A DNA stretch of 64,000 nt from Pyrenula massariospora. Its lineage: Eukaryota; Ascomycota; Eurotiomycetes; Pyrenulales; Pyrenulaceae. How positions within the stretch are numbered: the first letter of the stretch is position 1; each line of letters starts with the position of its first letter. The translations under genes were made by a program, and so were the position numbers. Positions 46,474-57,023 of the stretch are shown here, in pieces. Under the pieces are notes generated by a model. It had not been told where the DNA came from and made no database searches. It saw only the letters and a program-made list of their open reading frames with translations. Location: contig JAGFMI010000021.1 in NCBI GenBank assembly GCA_021030905.1, positions 496,001 to 560,000 of the forward strand, given 5' to 3'.

Positions 46474-47375
46474 TCATTCGAAGCCCTCTGCCCCTGTTGT
46501 TTGAGCCTGTCCCTCCTCACTCTCCTGCATCCTTGCGTCCTGTGCCTGTTGCTGAGCTGCCAGTGCTTTTGCGCCATAATCCTGACTCATAGGTTGCACA
46601 ACCGGCTGCTCTTCCTTCGGTTCGATGATGGTAACGGCGTCAGGGAGGGATTTCTGCGGACCGGCCTTGCCTTCGGGGTCGCTTCCACGCATGATCTTTA
46701 CTTTGATTCCCAACACACCCTGGCGAAGGAGCACGTGGCGAGTAGCGCTGTCGATGAAGTCTTTGGCTGGTTGGCCGGAGTGGATCATAAAACCATCCTG
46801 AATTGATTGTGAGAATTGTGATGTCATATATGGGTCAAGAAAATACATACTGTGAACTTCATGCTCTTCGCGCGAGCAGCCCTGAGTTTTCCGCTGACGA
46901 CAACCTCACATCCTTTTGCCCCGCTCTCCATGATGAACCGCAGAACACCATAGCAAGCTCTCCTTACAGCCAACCCGTTCAGTAATTTGTATCGCAGGGA
47001 CTCGCATTGAGCAACGGCAGAAAGACCTCTGTTCTGGACCTTGGCGGCATACAAGGAGACACTGTTTTCAGGGAATTTGAAGCGCTTCTGGATCAGAGAG
47101 GTGAGTTCGCGAATTCGTCGACCTTGCTCGCCTAGGACTTCTTGGGTGTGTGTCGCACGAATGACTGATAAGTTGTGAGCATTCGTCACAAATAAACGGT
47201 TCTTAAATCTTCAAAACATACTGATGTCTGTGACGGTGGGTGTGACTCTAACTTCAACGCCTGAATAGCCCTCTTCGGCCAACTCGCGCTGGAAGAATTC
47301 GTTCAATTCGGCATAGAAGACACCGTCCGCAACGAATTTGCGGCGCTTAGAGATGGCACCTTGTGGAGTAGCCAT
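46474..47375 (-). CDS. RPS3: 40S ribosomal protein uS3 (S3), 263 aa
   Basis: Three exons, 47375-47222, 47164-46851 and 46797-46474, with introns of 57 and 53 nt. The opening is [20 protein letters not shown]. The KH domain with [11 protein letters not shown] follows, then the S3 C-terminal domain ([31 protein letters not shown]). It is a core component of the 40S mRNA entry channel. The tail is the Gln/Ala/Glu-rich extension usual in filamentous fungi. It is divergent from the parvulin gene, with 435 bp between starts. Confidence 0.97.
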
Positions 47376-47810
47376 GTTTTCAGACCTCTATGGCAGATCG
47401 AGATAGGTACAAACCTGTTCGTAGGCGATCGAATCGAGCGAACGTCGACAGGGTAGGCTTCCAGGTGCGTGCTCAGGGTGGTGATGAATTCCGATGTGGA
47501 TTTTCGGGTTTAGGGCTTGTGTGCGGAATCTTGGCACGCTAGTTCTTGGCACTGGCTTAGGACGACAGTGAAGAGTTTCCTCGCCCAGCTAGGTGGCCCC
47601 TAGCAGATACACTATCATAACTCAGACCCTTGTGAGATCACGCTAGCATGCCAGATGTGGCTTTCGCAAGCTTTTGATTGATGTGACAGCCTTTGGCTGG
47701 AAAACCTGCGCGAGTTCTTTGTATTCATCGCAGGCACTACACTTCCACCTTTGCTTCGCCCTGCGATACTATTTGTTGGCGTTTGATTTTGTTAACAAGA
47801 CGCTTAAACA
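47376..47810. promoter_or_regulatory. Shared divergent promoter, RPS3 and parvulin
   Basis: 435 bp between start codons. It contains T-rich and CT-rich tracts, typical of fungal ribosomal-protein promoters. No gene is seen. Confidence 0.45.
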
Positions 47811-48294
47811 ATGGCTCCTAAAAGCAAAAATGCAAACACCAATAAAGGCAAAGGCAAAAGCAATGATGACAGAGAATCTACTCCAAAGCTGAAAGCGGCT
47901 AACTCGATCAATGTCCGTCACATTTTGGTAAGTAATGTGCCATGAATTTAACGGCCAAGTCTCTAAAATTTGTAGTGCGAAAAACACTCAAAGAAAGAAG
48001 AAGCATTGGCGAAGCTTCGTGAAGGTGTCAAGTTCGATGAGGTCGCCCGCGAGTATTCAGAAGACAAAGCCCGACAAGGTAAGTGACTATCGACTGGCAT
48101 GCAATTTCTTTTGGGATTTATGCTCATCAAATCAATAAGGGGGCAGCTTGGGATGGAAAGTCAGAGGCAGCCTCAATGGCGACTTTGAGAAAGCTGCCTA
48201 TGAGCTTGAGCCGTCTAATACCGGTAACCCAAAATTTTGTGAAGTCAAGACGAGTTTCGGCTATCATATAATCATGGTAGAGGGAAGAAAATAA
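47811..48294 (+). CDS. Parvulin-type peptidyl-prolyl isomerase (Par14/Pin4 type), 124 aa
   Basis: Three exons, 47811-47927, 47976-48078 and 48140-48294. The opening is [19 protein letters not shown], a short Lys/Asn/Gly-rich basic tail like that of human Par14/PIN4 rather than a WW domain. The catalytic rotamase domain follows: [39 protein letters not shown] and [12 protein letters not shown]. The conserved His residues (RHI and YHI) are present. It catalyses cis-trans isomerisation of prolyl bonds; relatives act in ribosome biogenesis or bind DNA. Length is normal and the gene is intact. Confidence 0.92.
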
Positions 48295-48367
48295 GAAAGC
48301 CCGTATTTTATTCAAGGAAGTCATGTCTGAGGACGGAGGTCATCAACGGTCCCTCTTACATATGATT

Positions 48368-48811
48368 CTACCATTCCAAGCTCGTTGCCTGCCAGTCCGC
48401 CCGATTCGCAACCAGCTTGATGCTTTCCCTCCTTGGTCCAGTTAAACACTCCTCCCCTGTTCTCGACACTTTTTGATCCCAAGTTATGCTATTTATGGCC
48501 TTCTGGACCCTAACTTCCAAGATGCTCTTGCTCGGCGGCTTCCCATCACGACCCAAGAGCCTCAAATGCTCGTCAAGTATCAAATAGCTCTTTGCCATGA
48601 CTTTATTTGGCTCAAGAACAAAACACTTCTGTCTGTTGTGTTTGTCGCAGAAGAGTTTGTACCCTTCGTACGAGATCAAAAGCTTCCTCATATCTCTCAT
48701 TCGCTCTGCAGAGCCATTCTCTACCGCGACCAAGAGCATCTGGAAACACTTCCAGCGAAAAGGCGCCAACACTGCTGTCAGCAGAGGAAGCAAGCTGAAT
48801 GTCAAGTTCAA
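48368..48811 (-). CDS. Possible small protein, weakly supported
   Basis: A minus-strand frame of 147 codons, without an ATG at its open end, encodes a hydrophobic start and then charged sequence (RDMRKLLISYEGYKLFCDK, LILDEHLRLLGRDGK). A second minus-strand frame overlaps it upstream (48612-48944). An intron joining the two is possible, but I found no good splice pair. No domain is recognised. It could be a real short gene convergent with the parvulin or chance open sequence. Confidence 0.25.
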   Translation of the reverse strand: MNLTFSLLPLLTAVLAPFRWKCFQMLLVAVENGSAERMRDMRKLLISYEGYKLFCDKHNRQKCFVLEPNKVMAKSYLILDEHLRLLGRDGKPPSKSILEVRVQKAINSITWDQKVSRTGEECLTGPRRESIKLVANRADWQATSLEW

Positions 48812-49290
48812 TTTCAGAGCATCGATGATGAAGCAGAAGCGTACGATACACGATGAAGGCCCTGATGAGAATGAAGGTTAAAGTGATGGCAGTTGCGTCC
48901 GGGCTCTCCAAAAATCGAAGGAACAGTGGTTTGAGCATATTCAAGAGTGGTGGGCAAAGAAGTCGCGAATCAGATGCAGGGTAGCAGCTTCTTCCTGATC
49001 AGCTATGATCTTCTTATATCTCCGTTGCTTGCGCTCTCAGCGTTTTTTCTCCACCATTTTTCGTTTCTCTTCTCTTCTTGCGAGTGATTCCAGAAACAAC
49101 TTTATCAAAGCAGCATCTTTCCGCGCATAAATAGCTGGCATTGTCTTTCATTTTCATTGATCTAGTACCCTGGCGATCCACCTTGATTGCTTGCTTCCAA
49201 AAAATACTCGCCTTTGTGCCGTTGCTCGAGACGAACAATCAGCCCAGGAGGACAAACGAATTGGTTCAGAGATCTTCCGATTTCGCGCAG
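48812..49290. other. Intergenic, upstream of AK-like gene
   Basis: No supported gene. Pyrimidine-rich stretches occur near 49020-49090. Presumably it includes the promoter of the gene at 49291. Confidence 0.4.
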
Positions 49291-50045
49291 ATGGCTGGTT
49301 CGGCAACACCCTCTTCCTCTTCAACTCTAAGAGAAATCGAACCGAAACCCGCTTCAGCTCCTGCCAGTCCGCCGGACTGCCGCATTCTCTTTGTCAGGCA
49401 ATATCTTTGCAATCTCGATAGTGGGCGGGCGACATGCGAGCATCTTGTGTCCACACACGGCTTTGAGCACGTTCACTTCTGCCGATTTCTCTTGGATAAT
49501 TTTTGGAGGACTCACACATATAGCAGTCCAGACTCGAGTAGGCAAGCCGAGGTCCAGGCATTGGCTAGCAAGATTCTTGAGCGGGTAAACCAGGCAGGAA
49601 AACATCGTTTTGTGATTGAAGGCTTTCCGAGGGACAAAGATGACTGGATCTGCTGGACGGAACACGTCAGTGCCTATCTCACTGTGTGTTATGATCGTCA
49701 GCATGAAGAGGATTTAACAGGTCGAACGAAATAGGGCTTACACTACGTCGCCGGCCGCCCGACCAATACCCGGCTTCTCATTCTCAGACCGGAGTGGGCT
49801 GCGGAAAGACTACGAAGGGTGGACGATATCCCAAAGGACGAACAGCACCTGTACAGCATCGCTCAAGACTATGTTTGGTATGATATAAACCTAACCCAAA
49901 TAAATCAGCACTTCGGGATGTTGATGGTAAGTGCTCCGAAGTTGACCGTACTGTTGAGACGAGCGAGACACTGAAGACGCCACAGATCAGTCCTGGTGGA
50001 CCGGGGTACCAGCATGCAATTGACAGATTCCTTGGTTTCAGGTAG
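49291..50045 (+). CDS. Adenylate/UMP-CMP-kinase-like protein lacking the P-loop, 197 aa
   Basis: Three exons, 49291-49685, 49788-49926 and 49986-50045. The second intron is clear (GTAAGT...CACAG). The first (GTGTTA...CTCAG, 102 nt) is chosen because it keeps the frame. The product opens MAGSATPSSSS and has the outline of a nucleoside monophosphate kinase. The strand RILFV is followed by the stretch NLDSGRATCEHLVSTHGFEH, where the family has GGPGSGKGTQ-C-x-x-L. The NMP-lid strand appears as RFVIEGFPRDKDDW, where kinases have FLIDGFPR. The glycine-rich P-loop is replaced by CNLDSGRAT, so ATP binding of the normal kind is doubtful. Length (about 200 aa) is normal. It could be a pseudoenzyme, a diverged kinase or a decaying copy. 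The frame is otherwise open. Confidence 0.55.
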
Positions 50046-50205
50046 GAAAACCTGGGAATTACGACTATGAGCTTTAGGGGAGTGCGGGTTCGGAGTAGGA
50101 AATTTGTAATGATCTTTTTTAGCGTTCGTTACCAAATCTTTACAAATCCACGATTCTCTCTTTCCGATTCACAAACGCCGGATACGCTCAATTTCGTCTT
50201 AGCAT

Positions 50206-50883
50206 TTACACCGCGCGTTGAAGCTCAAAGTACCTTGTGAGCTTGCCTTTGACCGGCTTCCCATTAGGCGCTATCGTCGGAAACGCCCACTCGTAGTGCT
50301 CCATAAAACTTCGAATCTGCTCTCCCAACTCCGCCTTCTTGTTCCGCTTAATATCGACCTCCGCCGCCTTAGAGCAATCATTCCGCAGCTCCAAATCCTC
50401 CACCAACTCCACCTCTCCCACGGCATGCCCAAAATCCACTTCATCCAGCGCAATCGTGAACCGCCGATCCGCCACCAGCGAGACCCGGTCCGTCCTGAAC
50501 GCGGCAATCGGGCGCAGACCGAAACTGTTCGTCTCCGAGACCTCCCCCAAACTGTCCCTCGTTCCCATTGCCTTCCCAACGAGCCCAGCGATCTCCCCCA
50601 GGCACACAGTCTCCTCGAATTGCGACGCGCTGAAGCTCCCCGGATTGCCGTGCTTAGCCTCCCACCGCCCGTCCCGGAGGCGGATGTAGATGCCCTTCTC
50701 CAGCAGCGAGGCGGAAGGGTAGTCGAAGTACGTGTCGTGGAAGGATATAGTTCCTTGGAAGTCCAGGGTGCGGAATTTGGGGGCGCGGGGGGAGAGGAGG
50801 TAGGGTGGTGAGCGGGAGAAGGCGGAGGGGTCGAATTTGCGCTCCGCTTCGAGGTGGAGACGGCGGGTTAGGGGGGTTGCCAT
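50206..50883 (-). CDS. CYTH-domain triphosphatase, thiamine-triphosphatase-like, 225 aa
   Basis: A single exon from the ATG at 50883. It opens MATPLTRRLHLEAERKF. The ExExK-type metal/triphosphate motif of the CYTH fold appears as E-A-E-R-K near residues 12-16, and YIRLRDGRWEAKHG, TDRVSLVADRRFTIALDEV and VGEVELVEDLEL follow as the alternating charged strands of the tunnel. The C-terminus ends GKLTRYFELQRAV. Animal THTPA hydrolyses thiamine triphosphate; fungal relatives are usually annotated the same way without proof. Length matches. Substrate is inferred only. Confidence 0.85.
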   Translation of the reverse strand: MATPLTRRLHLEAERKFDPSAFSRSPPYLLSPRAPKFRTLDFQGTISFHDTYFDYPSASLLEKGIYIRLRDGRWEAKHGNPGSFSASQFEETVCLGEIAGLVGKAMGTRDSLGEVSETNSFGLRPIAAFRTDRVSLVADRRFTIALDEVDFGHAVGEVELVEDLELRNDCSKAAEVDIKRNKKAELGEQIRSFMEHYEWAFPTIAPNGKPVKGKLTRYFELQRAV

Positions 50884-51448
50884 TGGGTGAGGTGCTTGTG
50901 GTGGTGGATTTAGGGGGCCGGGGGTTTATGCTCGATTTTGATACTTAAATTTGGGAGACAAAGGAAAATTTATTTGGCCAATTATCACTTTGCCCACTGG
51001 CGCTTTGATCTCTCAGTCGCGCCAAATCGTATCCAGTATCCTCTTTGTCGTGCTGAATAGCACCTAATCTATTCTAGAATCCCCTCTAGAGAGTTTATTT
51101 ACTGTTCGCCGCCTGCACTGCTTCTTGTTGTCTATGAAGTGTTTGCATTATTCAACGAGATCTCGGCCTATCTCTTTCGACTTCCTTGCGTTACCCTCCC
51201 CTCTCTTTAAGCTCCCTTTTTGTTCATCTCACCAGCCGGATCCTCCCAGGTCGCCAACTGTACTTATTTCCGGGAGGCGCTTGTCAAAAATACCTGGCTC
51301 ATTACACGGCGAGCATTCAGTCCCACAATTCGTTACTATCCCACCACTATACACAACTTAACCGCGGCTTGTACTACCAACGAAAACAACCATGACCGCG
51401 GCAAAGCTTACATCTGTTAGCTGGGAATATCACATTTCGCAAAATACC
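50884..51448. other. Intergenic gap
   Basis: About 560 bp holding the promoter of the CYTH gene and the 3' flank of the DUF6594 gene. Short overlapping plus-strand frames are not supported as genes. Confidence 0.4.
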
Positions 51449-52271
51449 TTACGCTGTGGTTGCTCCAAAGACCTCGACGCGTCGTGCTTTTGTACACACC
51501 ATCAAGGTTGTTGCAAGTAGTGCCGTGAATATCACGATCATTCCCAACCTCAGTCTCATGCGCTCCACGAGGTAAAGACAGATGATGGCCAACGTAGGCA
51601 TCACACACGCTGCCATCGTTGCCAGCCCGTTGGCGATAGAGGTTAACGACGATGCCTCGAGGCTGTAAATTTTTTGGTCTCTTGGGTTCCCAAAGATCCT
51701 TCGCTGAATATACGGTATTGTCTTCGCAATCAAGCGGGTAAACAGGTCGTTCTCGCCTGCTCTTCGTCCCAAAGCTGCAAAGTCATCATTTCCTTTTTCA
51801 AGGTCCCAGACATCTTCAATCCTACCTGCCACGAAATTGTCACCGTATCCCGGCCTTTCAAGCCAGCTTCGGAGTGAACTGAGATCCTCTGCATTTGGCT
51901 TAGCTAGGTTCTTCAGTTGAGCCTGGTGGATAAGGGCAGTGTCTGGAAGCTAGTGAGATTGTGGTCACGATTAGATAACGATACTGACTGTATTTTTCCA
52001 ATAGAGCGCGGATGCTTAAGACGAGACGAAGCTGGACGGAAGACCCTCCTTCGGAGTCTCTCAGCAGGTGCCAGCTCTTTGCATAGTCGCGAGCTGGCTT
52101 CATTCCCGAGTTTCTGTCTCTTTCCGTTATTTCGTCCAACTCTGCTTCGAGGTGCGCTAATTCGGCCTGTAGATACAGAACATTGCGCAGATTAAGCTTC
52201 TCAAATGTTCGAAAGATCACCACGTCTTGACACGTTGACATCAAAACCGCGAGTCTAGAATAATCTCCCAT
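51449..52271 (-). CDS. DUF6594 family membrane protein, 258 aa
   Basis: Two exons, 52271-51989 and 51942-51449, with a 46-nt intron (GTCAGT...TCCAG). It opens MGDYSRLAVLMSTCQDVVIF. A coiled-coil-like segment follows (LYLQAELAHLEAELDEI), then a conserved middle (ALIHQAQLKNLAKPN, LRSWLERPG) and two or three C-terminal membrane spans (LATMAACVMPTLAIICLYLV, LGMIVIFTALLATTLMV). This layout is typical of the fungal DUF6594 family, whose role is unknown; many filamentous fungi carry dozens of copies. It is probably an integral membrane protein with a cytosolic N-terminus. Confidence 0.85.
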
Positions 52272-53608
52272 ATTCAATCTCTAGCTTTTAATCCCTCTCA
52301 AATCATTTTGTTGATACAGTTATGCATGACCAAAATCATGCGGCAGGCTAATATGCGAGACTATAGGCTACAACAGCCATTTAACGATTCACTTTTTGCT
52401 TGAGAGCTTGTCTGATTTTATGCTCGTCTCGTTGTAGCCCGACTGCGCCGCAGACGCCTCGCAGCGTCGCCTGGTTAAGTCAGTTACACAGACAGGGATC
52501 TTATCCATATTCGGTGCCCGCTTTCAGCCAATACTGTGAAGTTGTCTCAGCCAGCCCACACCCACTTGCTACAGAGCGCGCTATTCCACATAGGTTCGTT
52601 CCTCGCCTGAGACCTAAACCCCTATTATCGTTCAAAATCTCTTAGTGGGATCTGGCCCCTAAGACAAGGCCTAAATCAAGCTCCACAGAGGATGTCGCGT
52701 GACCGTCTAGGTAAGAATCAAATCAACGAAGAGATTTTGAAGAATTACAGGGGGGTGTGTTCTCAGACCCCAGGACAGCTGCACGTCCTGGGATACCATC
52801 CTATTATTAGGACTAGCTGCTGATACGGCCTGGGTCTAAGTTGGCTGAGACAACTGTGAAGGCTTTCTTCCTCCGCGAATAGGATTTTGATAATATTGCA
52901 GCCTGCTATCCGAGAATCATCATTGGTTATCCATAGAGAACTCCTACATCTCGGGGATGTTTCTGAGCACAGCCGCTTTCCTGCACATGCAGCAAGTGCG
53001 ATTGAGATGAGGCTTACTTGAGGCTCCATTCTGACCGCTTGATATTTAGCACCAAAGAAGAGGTGCTTTTGAATCATTGTGTCTACTATTTCCCGTCCAA
53101 GCAAACAGCATCAAAGTACAATTCTTCACGATAAAATAAGGATCCAGAGCCGCCGGTCAAGGTGACCGAACCACAGCAGCTTCCAGCGACCTGATCAAGG
53201 GTCAGCCTTGCTTAACGCCTTTAGGCCGCTATGCAGCAAAGAACCACAAGTTCAAAGACGCTTGACAAGCGAGCCAACCATTAAAAAGGCCCCTCTGATG
53301 CGCATTAGCACATCAGCCCTTCGCCCAGCAGCCACAGAGTTGCCTCATTTTCCCACGATATTTGCTATCAGCTATGCTCATGAGTAAGGTTCGTGTCAAG
53401 CTTCTATCCGGCTTGATTTACAACAGCTTCAAGATTTTCTCTAAAAATTGATGCAAAGTGTAAAGGTTTCACCTGTTCCCTCGTTTACAGGTGAACAAAT
53501 ACTGTGGCAACAAGGCAAGGCTGCTCCTCGAAGTATGAGATGATGGACAAGGCGTGATTCGATGGCAACAAGACGGAACTAAAGCTGTGATTGCAAACTT
53601 TGCCTTAC
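52272..53608. other. Intergenic gap, no gene seen
   Basis: About 1.3 kb between divergently read genes. Short open frames on both strands (up to 113 codons) show no domain. It presumably holds the promoters of the DUF6594 gene and the TPR gene. Confidence 0.4.
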
Positions 53609-55930
53609 ATGATGACTCCATTGCCAGAGCCGTCAAACACCTCGCCAACAGCTACACTTTCATCGACGGTCTCCGCCAGAGCTCTCAATGCACTTTCTCG
53701 AGAACAGTACGACAGTGCAGCACGGGCCTTGGAGATAACATGGACTCGAAGCATCTACGCAGCTGGTGCAGGGCACGCGCTCACTCTATGTCTCATGAAC
53801 AACTTTGCAGTCATGCTGATTAAGCTCGGAAAACACGCAAGGGCGCAATTGCTCCTCCAAAACGCTGTCAACGAAATGGAGCTTCGTCTTCCGCCCCGAC
53901 ATCCAGAATACTATTTTGCTTTGTGTAGTCTGGCCACATCATATTATATCAAAGGCCGTAAAGCACGCGGAGACTCCACAATCGCTAAGTGCGAAGCGTA
54001 TGCCGACGAGTTGTTACCATCAACATTACGGTCTTGCCTCGATGCAGCTTATTTGGCTATGAGCACCCAAGAAGAAACGCTCAAGTTCAAGGATGTTTCT
54101 GAGCTGGCATACACCCAGAATATCTCTGATGAAACCCAGCTTTCCATTGAACCGCTCGAGCTACAGCGCCGTGAGAGTTCACCTATTCTAGGAAGATTCT
54201 CATTCGTGTCAAACTTGCGTGACTTTGGGGAGACGACAACAAGGCAGAGTAGTCAAGGCAGGTGGCATCAATGGATTCTTATGAAGAAAGAAAACTTGGC
54301 CAATAAGTGGGCCGTCTTTCCAGAAAACCTGGAAGACATTTCAAACGAAAATAGATACAACAGCGGAAGCAAAAAGCGTAGAGTAGTGCGTTTGACGGAT
54401 CGAACATTTAGCAATGAGCAAAGAGTACGAATTTCGAGATTTCGGACAAGCTCGATGGAAGCACTGGTTGGCGACGAGAGTCACGAAGTGCGCCCTTCTG
54501 AAGTTGACAACGAGAGCGACAACGTGCATCCTTTGCAGCTTCCCGCAGGACCCATTAGGTCAGAGCTGCCGACCGATTATCACATCTGCTTAGCTGATCT
54601 TATGCGAGAGAAGGCACTAGCACCAATCCCAAAATTACCGCTACTTGCAGAACCCTCTCCTACGGCCAGACATCCTCCTACCCTCGCAGATGATTTGTCG
54701 ACCGCTACGAGAATTGTCCCTCCCCTCTCATCATTCAATCAGTCCCCTGAGCCTAGCGATAGTGAGCTTGGGATTGAGGCCCGTTTTGTGGCGTCACGAT
54801 CCCCCGGCTGGGCCGAATCCACAGCTCTAGGGCAATGGGCAAAGACTATAGTTGAGTCAGGCATTATAAAGCAGGAACTAGAAGAGCATTGGCTAGAAGC
54901 TCAGCCATTGGAAGATTACGTTCAACTTTCAGCCGCGAATTTGGAGAGAGGTTCTGTGGAGTCTCGCACCTTACCAGGTGAGATATCCGAACCGAAGCCA
55001 GGCACTGAGGACGCTACGAGTGTGTCTTCAAGTATACCTATTCGGTCACTGGAGATCTTCCACGGCGCTGCGGTGGATCCTGTAAGAGCCGAAATAACAC
55101 TGTCACCAATGTCGGATACGGAAGGTCGAATATTTACAGATTTAGATTCCAGTCCTTTGGTGGACAGCTTTAATAAGGCGGATAATACGTCTAGCCGTCG
55201 TAAACTGGAATACGTGCGATCGATTTACTCCTCTATCTCCAGGCCCCCACCGACAGACAGAAGCTCGGTAGGTATCGTTCAGAAACATATATATCTGCTG
55301 ACAAATCCACAGGGCATTATCCCTAATCACCTTTTGAGAGCAGACATACTTATGCGCTCCGATACTGGAGTACTTGTCTTTTCACATGAGATCGATATAC
55401 TACTAGACACCGGCAGCACTGATCTAGACGTAGTTTCTGCAGATTATTGCGAATGCTGGGGTCACCCTGTACTCTCAACTCCTGGAAGACTACAGTATTC
55501 CTATCTCAGCGCGAGGGGCTGTCCCGTCACTATCAAAGGGATCGCCAAGATCTGTCTCCGGTGGCACGGGCAATCCGGAACAAAGACCATTGTGCGTGAG
55601 TTTGCCGTCGTCGAAGATTTTCCTCAGGACATGTTGCTTGGCAACCGCACAATCACCCGTTTTAACTTGCTACGCGGAAGTGCTGGCTTATTGCTACCTC
55701 TTCTACTCGCTCCGAGATCCAAAAAGGATAAAAGCAGAGATAGAGAACAAACGCGAGGAGCGAAAGAGATCGCTAAGAGAGAAGAAGCTCAGTACTGGAA
55801 AGAGAGATTGCAAAGGTGGAGTGCTGCCCCTGACTCCCCACATGGGAGTACTTCTTCCTCTGATCTCACTGGTAGCTCAGAGACAGCATCAAGGGGTGCG
55901 GCCGCAAGCAGCAGCGGAGGACAATCTTAG
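53609..55930 (+). CDS. TPR protein with C-terminal retropepsin-like aspartic protease domain, 773 aa
   Basis: One long exon. The first in-frame ATG is at 53609 (MMTPLPEPSNTSP); extra 5' exons are possible. Residues about 30-150 carry TPR-like helices (LTLCLMNNFAVMLIKLGKHARA, YYFALCSLATSYYIKGRKAR). The middle 400 residues are polar and disordered. Residues about 580-690 look like a retropepsin-type fold: a strand and catalytic loop ILLDTGSTDLDVVS (Asp near residue 600), then VTIKGIAKICLRW, REFAVVEDFPQDMLLGNRTI and onward. The DTGS and LLGN pair matches the single-domain aspartic protease pattern. The tail is basic then Ser/Gly-rich. No reverse transcriptase, integrase or terminal repeats lie nearby, so I read it as a host gene that shares the fold. 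Its substrate is unknown. Confidence 0.7.
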   Translation: MMTPLPEPSNTSPTATLSSTVSARALNALSREQYDSAARALEITWTRSIYAAGAGHALTLCLMNNFAVMLIKLGKHARAQLLLQNAVNEMELRLPPRHPEYYFALCSLATSYYIKGRKARGDSTIAKCEAYADELLPSTLRSCLDAAYLAMSTQEETLKFKDVSELAYTQNISDETQLSIEPLELQRRESSPILGRFSFVSNLRDFGETTTRQSSQGRWHQWILMKKENLANKWAVFPENLEDISNENRYNSGSKKRRVVRLTDRTFSNEQRVRISRFRTSSMEALVGDESHEVRPSEVDNESDNVHPLQLPAGPIRSELPTDYHICLADLMREKALAPIPKLPLLAEPSPTARHPPTLADDLSTATRIVPPLSSFNQSPEPSDSELGIEARFVASRSPGWAESTALGQWAKTIVESGIIKQELEEHWLEAQPLEDYVQLSAANLERGSVESRTLPGEISEPKPGTEDATSVSSSIPIRSLEIFHGAAVDPVRAEITLSPMSDTEGRIFTDLDSSPLVDSFNKADNTSSRRKLEYVRSIYSSISRPPPTDRSSVGIVQKHIYLLTNPQGIIPNHLLRADILMRSDTGVLVFSHEIDILLDTGSTDLDVVSADYCECWGHPVLSTPGRLQYSYLSARGCPVTIKGIAKICLRWHGQSGTKTIVREFAVVEDFPQDMLLGNRTITRFNLLRGSAGLLLPLLLAPRSKKDKSRDREQTRGAKEIAKREEAQYWKERLQRWSAAPDSPHGSTSSSDLTGSSETASRGAAASSSGGQS

Positions 55931-57023
55931 GATAGCTCGCAATATGCAAGTTTAAAGTCCGACCCTCTCTGACATATCGCCGTGCTATCGAAGGATGGTC
56001 AGACCATAGTGACTAGATGCTCTTTGATTCGCGATACAACCATATATCATAATGCAAGAAACCTTTTCAAGATAATAAAGAACTGGTATCTCGATCTCTG
56101 CTTGAAGATAGTGCCGGTCTATCGGGTATTATCTTGTATTACGGGTTGAACAATTTCTGGAGATCGGGGAAGTGGCAGTAAACGTACGCCACTCATGTCC
56201 AGCCTCACAAGGTAAGCCCGGCAAAGCCAGGGCTGGAAGTTCCCTAGAATCAGGCGCCGGTACGGAATTACTAACAGTTGCGCACTCCCAGTCCTGCGAA
56301 AGTCTGCTCATCGGCTGCCAAAACCGGCGCAAGGAACCCTTGAAATGGCAGCGGCTACGCAAGTCGGTTGGTTGAAACAGTAAATAATTGAAATGCACAC
56401 TGGATTTGGTATGAAAGTGGACTTAACAAAGACAAAGAGAAATACTTGTGATCGTAGCGGCACTCGCCGTGTTTAATTTTGCGAGCTATGAAAGGCGCTT
56501 CCTCATGAAGAAACGGATATAAAATCGATGGTAGCTTCTTGCGAAATTGTAAAGCGTAATGCATCCACTGCGACAAGTAAGGAGACCGGAACATCAAAGG
56601 CCGCCAGTTTCACGCTCTCCACAGTGGATACAGACGTGATCCGTGCGTATATACCGACCTCAGCGTAGGTGCTTAGAACGAAACAAACAAGATTGGTAAA
56701 TTGTGAGCCATTTCACGACAGTCGAAAGTAGTGGTAGAGCAAGATTTGTATGGACAAATTTAAGTTCCGAAGTTTCCTGTCGAGGTGTCCAAGAGCAATG
56801 CGGGGTTGTGAGGCAGGAAAAGCAACATTTTTCAAAGAATTCTGGAATACCTATTCTACATCAATAAGATGTTACAACATCTAATGCTCTTGTAATCAGT
56901 GTCCAGCAGGCAGCGAAGACTTTGCGCCAGTCCACTTTCCGTGACTTTTGAAGTCTATGAAGGTTGGCGCAGCGTACCGGGTACCACCTCCTAGGAGCAA
57001 AGCCCGGATACCCTTTCGCCACA
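55931..57023. other. Convergent intergenic gap
   Basis: About 1.1 kb between convergent stop codons, AT-rich in parts. Open frames are below 90 codons and overlap. No gene or repeat is seen. Confidence 0.4.

Noticed and set aside
50218-50811. 197-codon plus-strand open frame
   Set aside because: Antisense to the CYTH gene; Arg/Pro/His-rich composition typical of a GC-rich shadow.
53609-55930. Retropepsin-like region considered as a relic of an LTR element
   Set aside because: It is continuous with a TPR host protein, and no reverse transcriptase, integrase, RNase H or terminal repeats are visible nearby.
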